Part shown: positions 49,298 to 57,539 of the stretch, piece by piece | Numbering within the stretch: position 1 is the first letter of the stretch | Layout of the letters: each line of letters starts with the position of its first letter | NCBI GenBank assembly: GCA_020634395.1 | Contig: JACKBU010000004.1 | Coordinates: 221,166 to 285,165, forward strand | Source of the DNA: Ardenticatenaceae bacterium | GTDB taxonomy: Bacteria; Chloroflexota; Anaerolineae; Promineifilales; Promineifilaceae | Reading direction: 5' to 3' | DNA length: 64,000 nt | Program-made: the position numbers and the translations under genes | Notes under the pieces: model-generated | Seen by the model: only the letters and a program-made list of their open reading frames with translations | The model's database searches: none | What the model was told of the DNA's origin: nothing

Positions 49298-51505
49298 TTA
49301 CTGCATTCCTATTCTAGACAATGATAGGTGATCATCAATTTGATGTCCATCCTCTCCTACAATAGTTTGCACTTTGTCACTAACAACATCAATTAAGGCG
49401 ATTTGCACGGTGTAAAACCCAGGAGCCAGGTGCTGCCCCAAATCCATCAGATAGGTACTTTCAATCACTGCCCCGCTTGGCCACTCCGAAACGGCCGTCT
49501 CCCCACCGAGAGGACTTTCCTGGAAGGCGACTTCTTTTCCGGAATCGTCGACCACGCTGACGCGCACCAAAAAGTCGCCGGGATTGTCCTGCAAAGCCTC
49601 CCAGTACATCGTCACTGCCAGCACGTCGTCGGGGGCGAAGATGCGTTTGTTGTAGTCGTAGCCGCGCAGGCGGACACGGCCGTTAAAATTCTCGTTTTGC
49701 GCGTTCGGATAATCACCCGGCAGCGGCGTTAGCTGGATGGTTGCCAGCGGCAGCGCATCGCCCAGGCCCGTCCCTTCAGGCGCCGTAATGCCCAGCCGGT
49801 AGCTGCCCGGCGCATAATAGCCGATGCTCAATGTCGCTTCATTGGGCGTATAGGCTGTCTCTGGCACCACCAACTGGATCGATTCTACAAAACGGTCGCC
49901 CGGTTCCCAGTTGCTGGCGGGAAAATTGCCCAATCCCGGGTGCGTGTCACGTTGGGCAATGATCAAGCCATTTTCATCGATAAGGTGCACAAATAACAAG
50001 TAATCGCCGGGCGGTTTGCCGGTTACTTCCCAGTACAGCTCCACATCGATGGCCCCGCCGGGGGTTACGGCCGTTTGTCCCACTTCATACCCGCGCAAAT
50101 TCACCAGCGTGTCAAACTGGGCATTTACAGGATTAGGCAGCGGGGCGTTGGCGGCAAAACTGGGCGGTCTGGCGTAGGCGGGCCGCAGGTATCCGCCCAA
50201 AGCGATCACCGTCATGAGAATCAAGCCACCCTGCAAAATACCTGCCAGCCAGACGTCGGCCGCAAACGGCCGTTTCACCAGGGCGGCATACTGGCTCAAC
50301 CCGTACGTCAGCAGCACCGACAGCGCCGGCAGCGCCGGGAAAAAGAAGCGCCCCATCGGTCCCGCCGGGCTGATGAGTAAATAATTAAACAGTACGCCGA
50401 AGAAAAGCAGCACGTTCAGCAGGAGCAGCAGCAGGGGCACGGCCGTGGCCTTCAATTCCGCCGTCTGCCGCCGTACAAACGGCACGACATACCCCGCCAG
50501 CGCCAGCGCCGCCAGCCCGGCCAGCCCCACATACATGGCATTCGGCAGCGGAATCTGGCCGTAGCCAAAGCGCCCCCACAAACTCGTCCAGGCATAGTCC
50601 AATTCCGACACCGCCAGCCAGAAGCTCTCCGAGGGATCGCGCACGCCCCACAATTGGGTCAGCTCCTCCACGCCGGTCGGCTCGCCGTAGAGAATCTGGT
50701 TACGCACAAACCACCAGCCGGTGAGCACGGCCGTAACCGCCACAATTACCAGTCCGGCTTTCAGCCACTCGGCCCACTGCTTCTTGCGCCAGGCCACCCA
50801 GGTCATCGCCGCGCCAATCAGCCCGGCGATGGCCGCCAGATTGAACTTGCTCATCAGCGCCAGGCTGAATAACGCGCCCATAATCAGCCCCCAGCGCAAA
50901 CTCAGCCCGCGCTCGTCTTGCACCAGACGCACGCAGGCCAGCGTCACCGCCGCGCCGCTCATCGCCGCCACCACGTCGTTGTTGATGGCCCCGGACATAT
51001 AGACAAACATGGGATTAAACGCCACGAACGCGGTTCCGGCGACGGCCAGAAACGGCCGTTTCGGCCAGATGGCCAGCCCGATCAAATAGGTTAACCAGAC
51101 CGTCAGCGCCCCAAACAGGCTGTTGACCAGCCGGGTGAGATGGGCCGCCAGTGCCGCGCCGTGCCAGGGAAAACCCTCAACGGCCGTGTAATGCAAATAC
51201 TGGTTCTTGTTATCGTGGCCCACTTCCCAATAACGGTAGGCCCAAAACGGATTATGCGGCGGATCGTAACAAACTTCCTGGCCGGTGTTGATCCAGCCGG
51301 TCGCCACTGCCGCCACGGCATAAAACAGGGGTGGATGATGGCCTTGCGCGCTGCAGCCCATCGCCCCCTGCACTGGCAGCGTGTGCTCCTGGGCAATCGT
51401 GCGCACAAAGCGGTAATGGCGCAGTTCGTCCGTCGCCTCGTGCAGCGGATTAATCACGCTGGCTGCCAGCGCCAGCGCCAAAAACACGACCAGCACCAGG
51501 GCCAT
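49298..51505 (-). CDS. GT-C glycosyltransferase with C-terminal beta-sandwich domains
   Basis: A 735-residue membrane glycosyltransferase, GT39/ArnT-like, that probably moves a sugar from a lipid carrier to protein or polymer outside the membrane. The Asp-Glu motif is EATDELRHYRF near residue 24 after the first helix. About eleven helices follow, then soluble domains from about 485 (PPGDYLLFVHLIDENG, GDFLVRVSVVDDSG). The ATG at 51505 (MALVLVVFLA) has TGGAG upstream and is preferred. A TTG at 51550 would add a stretch whose DNA, GAGATTGGAGATTGAG, is an intergenic repeat word. It is the third GT gene in a same-strand row, ahead of the kinase. Confidence 0.85.
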   Translation of the reverse strand: MALVLVVFLALALAASVINPLHEATDELRHYRFVRTIAQEHTLPVQGAMGCSAQGHHPPLFYAVAAVATGWINTGQEVCYDPPHNPFWAYRYWEVGHDNKNQYLHYTAVEGFPWHGAALAAHLTRLVNSLFGALTVWLTYLIGLAIWPKRPFLAVAGTAFVAFNPMFVYMSGAINNDVVAAMSGAAVTLACVRLVQDERGLSLRWGLIMGALFSLALMSKFNLAAIAGLIGAAMTWVAWRKKQWAEWLKAGLVIVAVTAVLTGWWFVRNQILYGEPTGVEELTQLWGVRDPSESFWLAVSELDYAWTSLWGRFGYGQIPLPNAMYVGLAGLAALALAGYVVPFVRRQTAELKATAVPLLLLLLNVLLFFGVLFNYLLISPAGPMGRFFFPALPALSVLLTYGLSQYAALVKRPFAADVWLAGILQGGLILMTVIALGGYLRPAYARPPSFAANAPLPNPVNAQFDTLVNLRGYEVGQTAVTPGGAIDVELYWEVTGKPPGDYLLFVHLIDENGLIIAQRDTHPGLGNFPASNWEPGDRFVESIQLVVPETAYTPNEATLSIGYYAPGSYRLGITAPEGTGLGDALPLATIQLTPLPGDYPNAQNENFNGRVRLRGYDYNKRIFAPDDVLAVTMYWEALQDNPGDFLVRVSVVDDSGKEVAFQESPLGGETAVSEWPSGAVIESTYLMDLGQHLAPGFYTVQIALIDVVSDKVQTIVGEDGHQIDDHLSLSRIGMQ

Positions 51506-51564
51506 CGCCCGCTTACTCCAAATCGTCGCCGACTCAATCTCCAATCTCAAATCTCCGAAGAAGA

Positions 51565-51700
51565 ATGTTTGATGGTTTGATGGTTTGTTGGTTTGTTGGT
51601 TTGTTAGATGGCTGATGCGCGGTGCGCCAGCTAACTAACCAACCCAACCAACTAACCAACCCAACTAACTAACCAACTTACCAACCCAACCACCTACCGA
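51565..51700. repeat. TTGG/CCAA word tract able to form a long hairpin
   Basis: About 130 bases made of GGTTTGTT and its complement AACCAACC/AACTAACC words: a GGTTTGTTGG-rich left part up to about 51,608, a 21-nt spacer, then a CTAACTAACCAACCC-rich right part. The two halves can fold together imperfectly. It separates two glycosyltransferase genes. Its right end supplies part of the 3' end of the neighbour. Confidence 0.8.
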
Positions 51701-53709
51701 ATCTCCACACTTTCACGGCCGTCTACCGTCAAAATCCGTGCGCCGGTCATTGGGTCGTACAGGCCAAAGGAAACGGCCGTGCCCCCCGGCCCGCTCAACT
51801 GATGGTACTGCGCGAAGCGGTCGCCCGGCTGCAGCGAATACACGTCCACCCACAAGCCATCGTCGCCCGCCAGCAAATTGCCCGCATCGTCCAGCAAATG
51901 GGCAAACACGTTCAGGCGCGGCCCGGCGTACACCCCCGGCGGCGGCGGATTGCTGATTAGCCGCCTGGGCGGTAGGTCCAAAGGCTCGTTTACCCGCCAG
52001 ACCAGCGTCAGGCGCCCGGCGGCGGGGTCGTAGACGGCCGTTTCCACGCACAACCCATTCACAAAACAAACCGCCTCGCCCGTCGGGAAATCGTCACTTA
52101 TCTCGTAAAACTGATACGCGCCGAGAGACGGCCGTTCGTCTACCGGCGTGTAGGCTTCCGGCAAAAACGCCGGATTGTGCGGCATGCCGGCCAGCACCAG
52201 CGCTGGCTGCAGCAGCAGCGCCCGGTCGGGATTGTACCAGCGCGGGGCAACGGCCGTGCGCAAATCGTTGTTCAGCGCCAACTGGTCCCACGGCCCCGCC
52301 AGCAAACTCGTCAGGCCCACGTCGCGCACGTCCGGGTGGGCGTTCAGATACGCCGCCGCCTCGTGGATGTCGGCCCGGTAGAGGAAGCGCACCATGCCCC
52401 GCTCTGGCCAGTTGACAAAATAGTCCTGCCCATCGCGCCAGCCCAGCGTGAGGAGGAGGAAAAGAGCTGTTAGCTGTAAGCTCGTAGCTGTAAGCCTGGA
52501 GCGATAAGGCGCTAAACGCCGGTCAAGAATGCCCAATGGCAGGGCCAGCAGGATGAAAACGGCCGGTTGGGCTACGATGGTGTGTCCCAGGCTGGCGGGC
52601 GGCACGCTGACAAAGGCCGGGGCGATGCCGGCCAGCCACCACAGCAGCAAAAAGGCGCTCGCCAGGTGGATGTGGGCGGCTTCGGACCAGGGCGTGCGGC
52701 GAAGCAGGGCGCGCAGGCTGCCCGCCGCCGGAAGCAATGCATACCAGGCGGCGATCACCACGCCCCCCCAAAAGAAAACCGCGCCCACCACGCCAAACAG
52801 CGGCCTGTCGGGGATGTTGTACAGCCACTCGCCGTCGCCGGTAGCGTGGAACATGCCCAGGGTGATGGTGACGTTCGCCAGCAGCGGGGCAAAATTGCCC
52901 GTCCGCGCTTCCACCAGCGGCACAGCCAGCTCCGCCACCCGCGCCTCGGATTCCGGCTGCTGCTGCAAGGTGAGGATGAGCGGCAGGGACAAGACGGCCG
53001 TTACCACGACCAGCGCCACAAATCCCCACCAACGCCGCCGGAAAAGGCTCCAGGCAAACAGCGCCAGATAACCCATAAACGCCACCAAAATGGCTGGAAC
53101 CCCCCGCGCCGCAAAATAGGTGTACATCCCCAGCGCCAAAAGCAGCGCCGACACTAAAAAATTCCACAGACCAGATTGGTCCAATCTTGAAGATTGGACC
53201 AATCTCCAATCTCCAGTCTCCAGTCTCCCTTCTTCCCCCTCCAGCCCGCGCCAGAAAAAATAAAACGCCGCCAGCACCAAAGGCGGCATGAGCACGTGGC
53301 GCAGCCCAATCCGCGAATACATCAACGACCAGAAGCTCAGAGCCAGCGCCGCCGCCGCCACCAGCCCCACCAGCGAGCCAAACAGCTTGCGTCCTAATAG
53401 ATAGGTCAGCGGCACGGTGAGCGTGCCCAGCAGCACGGACAGGAAGCGAATGCCCCACACCGTCGGGCCGAATAGGGCCAGCATGGCGGCGTTGAGCGTG
53501 TGGTACAGTGCCTCGTGGCCGGAAGCGTCGGGGAAGTAGACGGCCCAATCGCCATCCAGCACGTGCTGCGAGATGACCTGTGAGTTGATCAACTCGTCGT
53601 CGCGCCAGCCGGGCGGCACGCCATCCAATCGCCAGACGCGCAGCCCAAACGCCAGCAGGGTGATGAGCAGGATGAGCAAGCGCTCGTAGGGGAAGCGGGT
53701 GCGGCTCAT
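51694..53709 (-). CDS. GT-C glycosyltransferase paralogue B with repeat-derived loop
   Basis: A 671-residue membrane glycosyltransferase. The Asp pair PPGWRDDELINSQVISQ near residue 35 stands where family members have D-E. About ten helices follow and the C-terminal domain (about 540-671) is a beta-sandwich. The loop after FYFFWRGLEG near residue 155 contains GEEGRLETGDWRLVQSSRL, encoded by the hairpin at 53,173-53,205 and its flanks. A second insertion (RSRLTATSLQLTAL, near 408) is encoded by AGCTGTAAG-type words at 52,465-52,495. Its start overlaps the stop of paralogue C as ATGA. Confidence 0.85.
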   Translation of the reverse strand: MSRTRFPYERLLILLITLLAFGLRVWRLDGVPPGWRDDELINSQVISQHVLDGDWAVYFPDASGHEALYHTLNAAMLALFGPTVWGIRFLSVLLGTLTVPLTYLLGRKLFGSLVGLVAAAALALSFWSLMYSRIGLRHVLMPPLVLAAFYFFWRGLEGEEGRLETGDWRLVQSSRLDQSGLWNFLVSALLLALGMYTYFAARGVPAILVAFMGYLALFAWSLFRRRWWGFVALVVVTAVLSLPLILTLQQQPESEARVAELAVPLVEARTGNFAPLLANVTITLGMFHATGDGEWLYNIPDRPLFGVVGAVFFWGGVVIAAWYALLPAAGSLRALLRRTPWSEAAHIHLASAFLLLWWLAGIAPAFVSVPPASLGHTIVAQPAVFILLALPLGILDRRLAPYRSRLTATSLQLTALFLLLTLGWRDGQDYFVNWPERGMVRFLYRADIHEAAAYLNAHPDVRDVGLTSLLAGPWDQLALNNDLRTAVAPRWYNPDRALLLQPALVLAGMPHNPAFLPEAYTPVDERPSLGAYQFYEISDDFPTGEAVCFVNGLCVETAVYDPAAGRLTLVWRVNEPLDLPPRRLISNPPPPGVYAGPRLNVFAHLLDDAGNLLAGDDGLWVDVYSLQPGDRFAQYHQLSGPGGTAVSFGLYDPMTGARILTVDGRESVEIR
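53173..53205. repeat. Intragenic hairpin of the AGATTGG word family
   Basis: AGATTGGTCCAATCT at 53173-53187 and AGATTGGACCAATCT at 53191-53205 form a perfect 15-bp stem with loop TGA, inside the coding frame of paralogue B. The neighbouring 53,206-53,228 repeats CCAATCTCCAGTCTCC. The same word makes up the intergenic hairpin at 9262-9294. Confidence 0.9.
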
Positions 53710-55790
53710 GGCGCGACTACCTCCAGGCTGGTTAGCGGTACATAATCAGCGGGCAGCCCGACCGGACTGAGGATGGGCAGGCGCTGCGGCGCGGTCTGCT
53801 GCGGGCAGCCGGCCGGGCAGGTGTACAGGCCGACGATGAGGGGGTATTGGCCCACGGCCGTATCCTCCGGCAGTGTGAACTGGTGTAGTTGGATGAACTG
53901 ATCGCCAGCCTGCCAGTTTGCGCCGGGCACGTCCAGCCGGTCGGATTGGGCGATGGGACGGCCGTCTGGCCCCATCATTTGCGTAAACAGCACGGCGTCG
54001 GGCAACGGCCGTTCGACCCGCCACCAAGTCGCCACCGTCACCACGCCGCCGGGCGCGACGGTGGGCGTTTGCAGATCGTAGCCGAGGAAAACGGCCGTAT
54101 CGCCAAAGTTGACCGGTACAGATTGTTGGAACTGCACGGCCCAATCGGCGGCCATTTGGGCCCTATCCACGGTGTAAAGGGTCAGCGGGCGGTCCAGGTC
54201 GGTGGGGCGCAGGGGGAGCGTCTGGCGGAAAACGGCCGTGGCAAAATAGCCTTGCAGCGCCGGATTTAGCGGCGCGAAGCCGGGGAAAAAGAGCGTACTC
54301 TGCGCCGCCGAGGGTAAAATCAGGCTGGCGCGGCCATCAAACCAGCGCGGCCGGGGCAGGTCGGGCGCGAGGGTCAGCGCGGCGACCGCCGGGGTGTGGA
54401 AAGGGCCGGGCGTTTGGGTGGAAACGGCCGTGTCCCGTATCTGCCCGGCGTTGATGGCCTGCATCGCCGCCACCATTGTGCTTTCGTATTCTACGCGCAC
54501 GTCCGGCTGGTTGGCCCAGATGCTGAAATAGTCGCGGGCGGTGAAAACGGCCGTGCCGCAGAAGAGGAGGAAGGCTGCAAGCTCTAAGCTGTAAGCTGGC
54601 AGCCAGCGGAGGTTGCGGATGGCGGCGAGCAATTGGCGCAGGGCCAGGGCGGGGAACAGGTAGAGCGCCGGCTGCATACCGATGGCCTGGGTGGTGGACA
54701 GCCGTGCGCCGGTCACCAGCACGGGGGCCAATCCAACCAGCAGCCAGGCCAGCGCCAGAAAGGCGGCGGCGGGGCGCAAATCCGCCCGGCGCTTGCCCGT
54801 TACAACCCACCATGCAGCCATGCCCAGGCCGCCAATCAACAAAAGCGCCATCAATGACCCAAGCAGGGGCTTACCGCTGACGTTGTAGCGCCAGTAATCG
54901 TCGCCGCGCAGGAAGAGGATGCCCAATCCGGCCAGGGTGTTGCGCCAGAGCGGGGCGAAGTTGCCCTGGGTAACGGCCGTTAGCGGTGCGCTGAGCTGCC
55001 CGATGCGTGTTTCAGCGTCCGGGTGGGCCAGCAGGTAGGCAAACAGCGGCATACCCACTAGCCCGGCCAGCAGCAGCATCACGGCCGTGCCCCGCCATGC
55101 CCGCCGCAGCAGCGGCCGATTTTGCCACGCCAGATACAGCAGCACTGCCGGAAAAATCGCCCACAGCAGCCGCGCCGGAATGTAGGTGTAAAATGTCAGG
55201 CCCAACACCACGCCTGCCGCGATGAAAAACAGGCTGGGACGCGGATGAACGCCGATGGACGCGGATTTTGCTCCATGTTTATTCGTGTTCATCCGTGTCC
55301 TATTCTCTTCTAGTCCGCGCCAGAAGAGGTAGACGGCCAGGGTAAACAGGGCGGGCAGGGTGATGGAGCGCAGGGATTGGCGGGCGGTCATGAGGGGCCA
55401 GAAACCGACGGCCAGCCCGGCGGCGGTGAGCACGGCCGTTTGCCAGCCAAACGCCCGCCGCACCCAGGCGGCCATCCCGGCGATGAGAATGAGGCCGAAG
55501 TAGTCGGCCGTCAGCCGGCCCGCCAGGTAGGTTGGCCCCAGGAAGCGCATGAGAACGGCCGTGGCGTAATCGTACAGCGGCTCACGGCCGTAACCGATGG
55601 TGAAGTAGAGGGCGCGCGCCCCGTTCACGATGCTCCAGGCGGTAATGCCGTGATCGGCTTCGTCGTGGGTAAGGCCGGAGGGGATGGTAGTGAGGGCGAG
55701 CAGGCGTAGGGAAACGGCCGTTAGCAGCACCAACAGCATCCAGGCCAGGTAAGCATTTCGTTCCTTGCGCATCCAGACAACCATCATCAA
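53706..55790 (-). CDS. GT-C glycosyltransferase paralogue C with repeat-derived loop
   Basis: A 694-residue membrane glycosyltransferase of the GT39 type. The acidic motif is SGLTHDEADHGITAW near residue 45, followed by the GYGREPLYDY lumenal segment. About eleven helices precede the C-terminal beta-sandwich (about 595-694). The loop after VYLFWRGLEENR near residue 165 holds TRMNTNKHGAKSASIGVHPR, a translation of the dispersed hairpin at 55,238-55,302; the matching loop of paralogue B holds a different repeat. The ATG at 55790 is preferred, though ATG 55772 is possible. It overlaps paralogue B by 4 nt, so the two are co-translated. Confidence 0.86.
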   Translation of the reverse strand: MMMVVWMRKERNAYLAWMLLVLLTAVSLRLLALTTIPSGLTHDEADHGITAWSIVNGARALYFTIGYGREPLYDYATAVLMRFLGPTYLAGRLTADYFGLILIAGMAAWVRRAFGWQTAVLTAAGLAVGFWPLMTARQSLRSITLPALFTLAVYLFWRGLEENRTRMNTNKHGAKSASIGVHPRPSLFFIAAGVVLGLTFYTYIPARLLWAIFPAVLLYLAWQNRPLLRRAWRGTAVMLLLAGLVGMPLFAYLLAHPDAETRIGQLSAPLTAVTQGNFAPLWRNTLAGLGILFLRGDDYWRYNVSGKPLLGSLMALLLIGGLGMAAWWVVTGKRRADLRPAAAFLALAWLLVGLAPVLVTGARLSTTQAIGMQPALYLFPALALRQLLAAIRNLRWLPAYSLELAAFLLFCGTAVFTARDYFSIWANQPDVRVEYESTMVAAMQAINAGQIRDTAVSTQTPGPFHTPAVAALTLAPDLPRPRWFDGRASLILPSAAQSTLFFPGFAPLNPALQGYFATAVFRQTLPLRPTDLDRPLTLYTVDRAQMAADWAVQFQQSVPVNFGDTAVFLGYDLQTPTVAPGGVVTVATWWRVERPLPDAVLFTQMMGPDGRPIAQSDRLDVPGANWQAGDQFIQLHQFTLPEDTAVGQYPLIVGLYTCPAGCPQQTAPQRLPILSPVGLPADYVPLTSLEVVAP
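55238..55302. repeat. Intragenic imperfect hairpin of GCGGATGAAC words
   Basis: GGGACGCGGATGAACGCCGA at 55238-55257 pairs imperfectly with TTCGTGTTCATCCGTGTCC near 55,283-55,301. It lies inside the frame of paralogue C and encodes MNTNKHG...GVHPR. Words of this type (CACGGATGAACACGGAT) are dispersed in many genomes. Confidence 0.8.
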
Positions 55791-55806
55791 TCTTCTATGG
55801 GGATTA

Positions 55807-55851
55807 GAGACAAGAGATTGGAGATTAAACGAATCTCCAATCTCTTGTCTC
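55807..55851. repeat. Intergenic hairpin of GGAGATT words, perfect 20-bp arms
   Basis: GAGACAAGAGATTGGAGATT at 55807-55826 pairs exactly with its complement at 55832-55851, loop AAACG. A second pass of the same words continues to 55,874. It lies just upstream of the paralogue C start, between it and rplT. Confidence 0.9.
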
Positions 55852-56009
55852 CAGTCTCCAATCTCTCCAATCGGTCTGGAATGGTACTCAAAGCCGATCC
55901 CCCCGACAACTACGCCTCTCCGGCGTTTAGGCGGCGTTCATGACGCCACAAGATGGGTCCAATCACCACGATTGAACTCATCTCTCATTCAGGGCCAGGC
56001 TCCAAAACA

Positions 56010-56044
56010 AAAAGCGCCACGCCGGTTACGAGCGTGACGCTTTT
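56010..56044 (-). terminator. Terminator of the infC-rpmI-rplT operon
   Basis: AAAAGCGCCACGC at 56010-56022 pairs with GCGTGACGCTTTT at 56032-56044 with one mismatch. On the minus strand it continues TTTTTGTTTT. It lies about 28 nt after the rplT stop. Confidence 0.9.
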
Positions 56045-56071
56045 GTTGATTGAGGGGTCAGAAAGGTTAGC

Positions 56072-56425
56072 TTAGGCTAACGCTTGTCTGGCCACATCCA
56101 CGACGGCGGCAAAGGCCGCTTCGTCGCGTACGGCCAGATCTGCCAAAACTTTGCGATCCAGAGAGACATTTGCCAGCTTCAAACCATGAATCAGCTGGCT
56201 GTAACTCATCCCTTGCTGCCGGGAAGCGGCGTTGATGCGCGCAATCCACAGGCGTCGGAAATCACGACGACGCACCCGCCGGTCACGATAAGCGTACCAG
56301 TAGGATTTCATCATCGCTTCGTTGGCCCGGCGGAACAGCTTGCTGCGTGTTCCCCACTGGCCTTTGGTCATCGCCAACGTTTTCTTGTGGCGACGTTGGG
56401 TTGTATACCCACCTTTAACTCGCAT
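56072..56425 (-). CDS. rplT: 50S ribosomal protein L20
   Basis: A 117-residue ribosomal protein L20, which binds 23S rRNA early in large-subunit assembly. The sequence MRVKGGYTTQRRHKKTLAMT, then RSKLFRRANEAMMKSYWYAY and RRLWIARINAASRQQGMSYS, is unmistakable. It is last in infC-rpmI-rplT, 93 nt after rpmI. In E. coli and Bacillus L20 represses its own operon through the leader RNA. The operon has no ACGGCCGT copies. Confidence 0.97.
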   Translation of the reverse strand: MRVKGGYTTQRRHKKTLAMTKGQWGTRSKLFRRANEAMMKSYWYAYRDRRVRRRDFRRLWIARINAASRQQGMSYSQLIHGLKLANVSLDRKVLADLAVRDEAAFAAVVDVARQALA

Positions 56426-56518
56426 AATTCATACCTCGCATTTTAGTTAGCTCTGGACACTCAAGCCGTCAGCCAAGGCCAGGCAGCGAACAAACAAATA
56501 ACTCTTGCTAATAAACGA

Positions 56519-56767
56519 TTACTTGGGCGGATTGGCCTTGTACTTTTTCAGGTAGGGGGCCATGCGCCTGATACGTTTGCGATCACCAGCTGATTCCACG
56601 ACGAGCATTCTGTCTAACAGGGCTTTTGTCCGGGCTGATTTACGCCGGCGCAGATGGCTCTTGCCACCTTTGGTGCGTAAGATTTTGCCGGTACTCGTCA
56701 CACGGAACCGTTTGGCAGCCGCTTTGTACGTCTTTAACTTATACTTTTTTTGTTTTGCTTTTGGCAT
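56519..56767 (-). CDS. rpmI: 50S ribosomal protein L35
   Basis: An 82-residue L35, slightly longer than the usual 65 because of a C-terminal extension ending in YLKKYKANPPK. It begins MPKAKQKKYKLKTYKAAAKR and has the conserved TGKILRTKGGKSHLRRRK. GAGGG upstream of the ATG serves as ribosome-binding site. A terminator-like hairpin (56,784-56,804) lies just upstream, between infC and this gene. Confidence 0.97.
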   Translation of the reverse strand: MPKAKQKKYKLKTYKAAAKRFRVTSTGKILRTKGGKSHLRRRKSARTKALLDRMLVVESAGDRKRIRRMAPYLKKYKANPPK

Positions 56768-56783
56768 TTCTTATCCCTCACAA

Positions 56784-56804
56784 AAAAGCCCCCTTGGGGC
56801 TTTT
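56784..56804 (-). terminator. Terminator-like hairpin between infC and rpmI
   Basis: AAAAGCCCC at 56784-56792 pairs with GGGGCTTTT at 56796-56804; on the minus strand it reads AAAAGCCCC-AAG-GGGGCTTTTTTG. Intrinsic terminators are not expected inside this operon, so it may be an attenuator that tunes rpmI-rplT relative to infC. Confidence 0.75.
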
Positions 56805-56851
56805 GAAATCACATTTTTATCTTTGTGGCCGACCTTGCTTGTTTTCGATTG

Positions 56852-57400
56852 TTAAGTCTCTGGCGTCAACATCAGGGTCATGGACCAACCTTCCAGTTTG
56901 GGCGCCTGTTCAACTTCGGCTATATCTCCGAGTTCTTCGGCAATCCCTTCCAGCATTTCCTGGCCAATCTCGGGGTAGGTAATTTCGCGCGCTCGGAAGC
57001 GGATTTGAAACTTGACCTTTTTCCCTTCGCCTAGCCATTCACGTGCTTTTTTAACCAGGATGTCTCGATGAAAATCGGCCGTTCTCGGCGTCAGCTTCAG
57101 CGTTTTAATTTCGATTTGTTTTTGATGTTTGCGCGCTTCGCGTTCACGCTTGGTCTTTTCGTAGGCAAACTTGCCATAATCCATGATGCGACAGACCGGT
57201 GGATCGGCATTGGGAGCGACTTCAACTAAGTCCAAGCCGGCTTCCTGAGCCATTTCCAGAGCTCTACGAAGCGGCACAACATCGTGGTTTTCATTATTCT
57301 GATCAATCAATCGAACTTCGCGAGCGCGAATGCGATTGTTAATCCGATAATCAACGCTGGTGCTGGTGCTGCTCTTTGGTTTACTTTTTCTTCTGCGAAT
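56852..57400 (-). CDS. infC: Translation initiation factor IF-3
   Basis: A 182-residue IF-3, which keeps the 30S subunit free and checks the start codon. The N-domain is YRINNRIRAREVRLIDQNNE, the linker is followed by EAGLDLVEVAPNADPPVCRI, and the C-domain is AREWLGEGKKVKFQIRFRAR then a Met-rich end. There is no ATG/GTG/TTG before the N-domain. The best start is ATT at 57,398-57,400 (another ATT at 57,424), as infC uses AUU in E. coli for autoregulation. SD-like GGAG is 9-11 nt upstream. Confidence 0.93.
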   Translation of the reverse strand: MRRRKSKPKSSTSTSVDYRINNRIRAREVRLIDQNNENHDVVPLRRALEMAQEAGLDLVEVAPNADPPVCRIMDYGKFAYEKTKREREARKHQKQIEIKTLKLTPRTADFHRDILVKKAREWLGEGKKVKFQIRFRAREITYPEIGQEMLEGIAEELGDIAEVEQAPKLEGWSMTLMLTPET

Positions 57401-57474
57401 CTCCTTACTCTCCAGGTTCTTAATGGCGCAACGCCTTTAGCGGGCATTGCAAAAAGCTATTAAAGAAAAAAGAA

Positions 57475-57493
57475 TCCGGTCTGATGGACCGGA
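57475..57493 (-). terminator. Hairpin upstream of infC, terminator or leader attenuator
   Basis: TCCGGTC at 57475-57481 pairs with GACCGGA at 57487-57493, followed on the minus strand by TTCTTTTTTC. It terminates the sortase gene or acts as an attenuator in the infC leader; the position fits both. Confidence 0.8.
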
Positions 57494-57539
57494 ATACGGG
57501 GTGAATAATAGCACAAGGCCAGAGGAGCGTCAACAAGAT

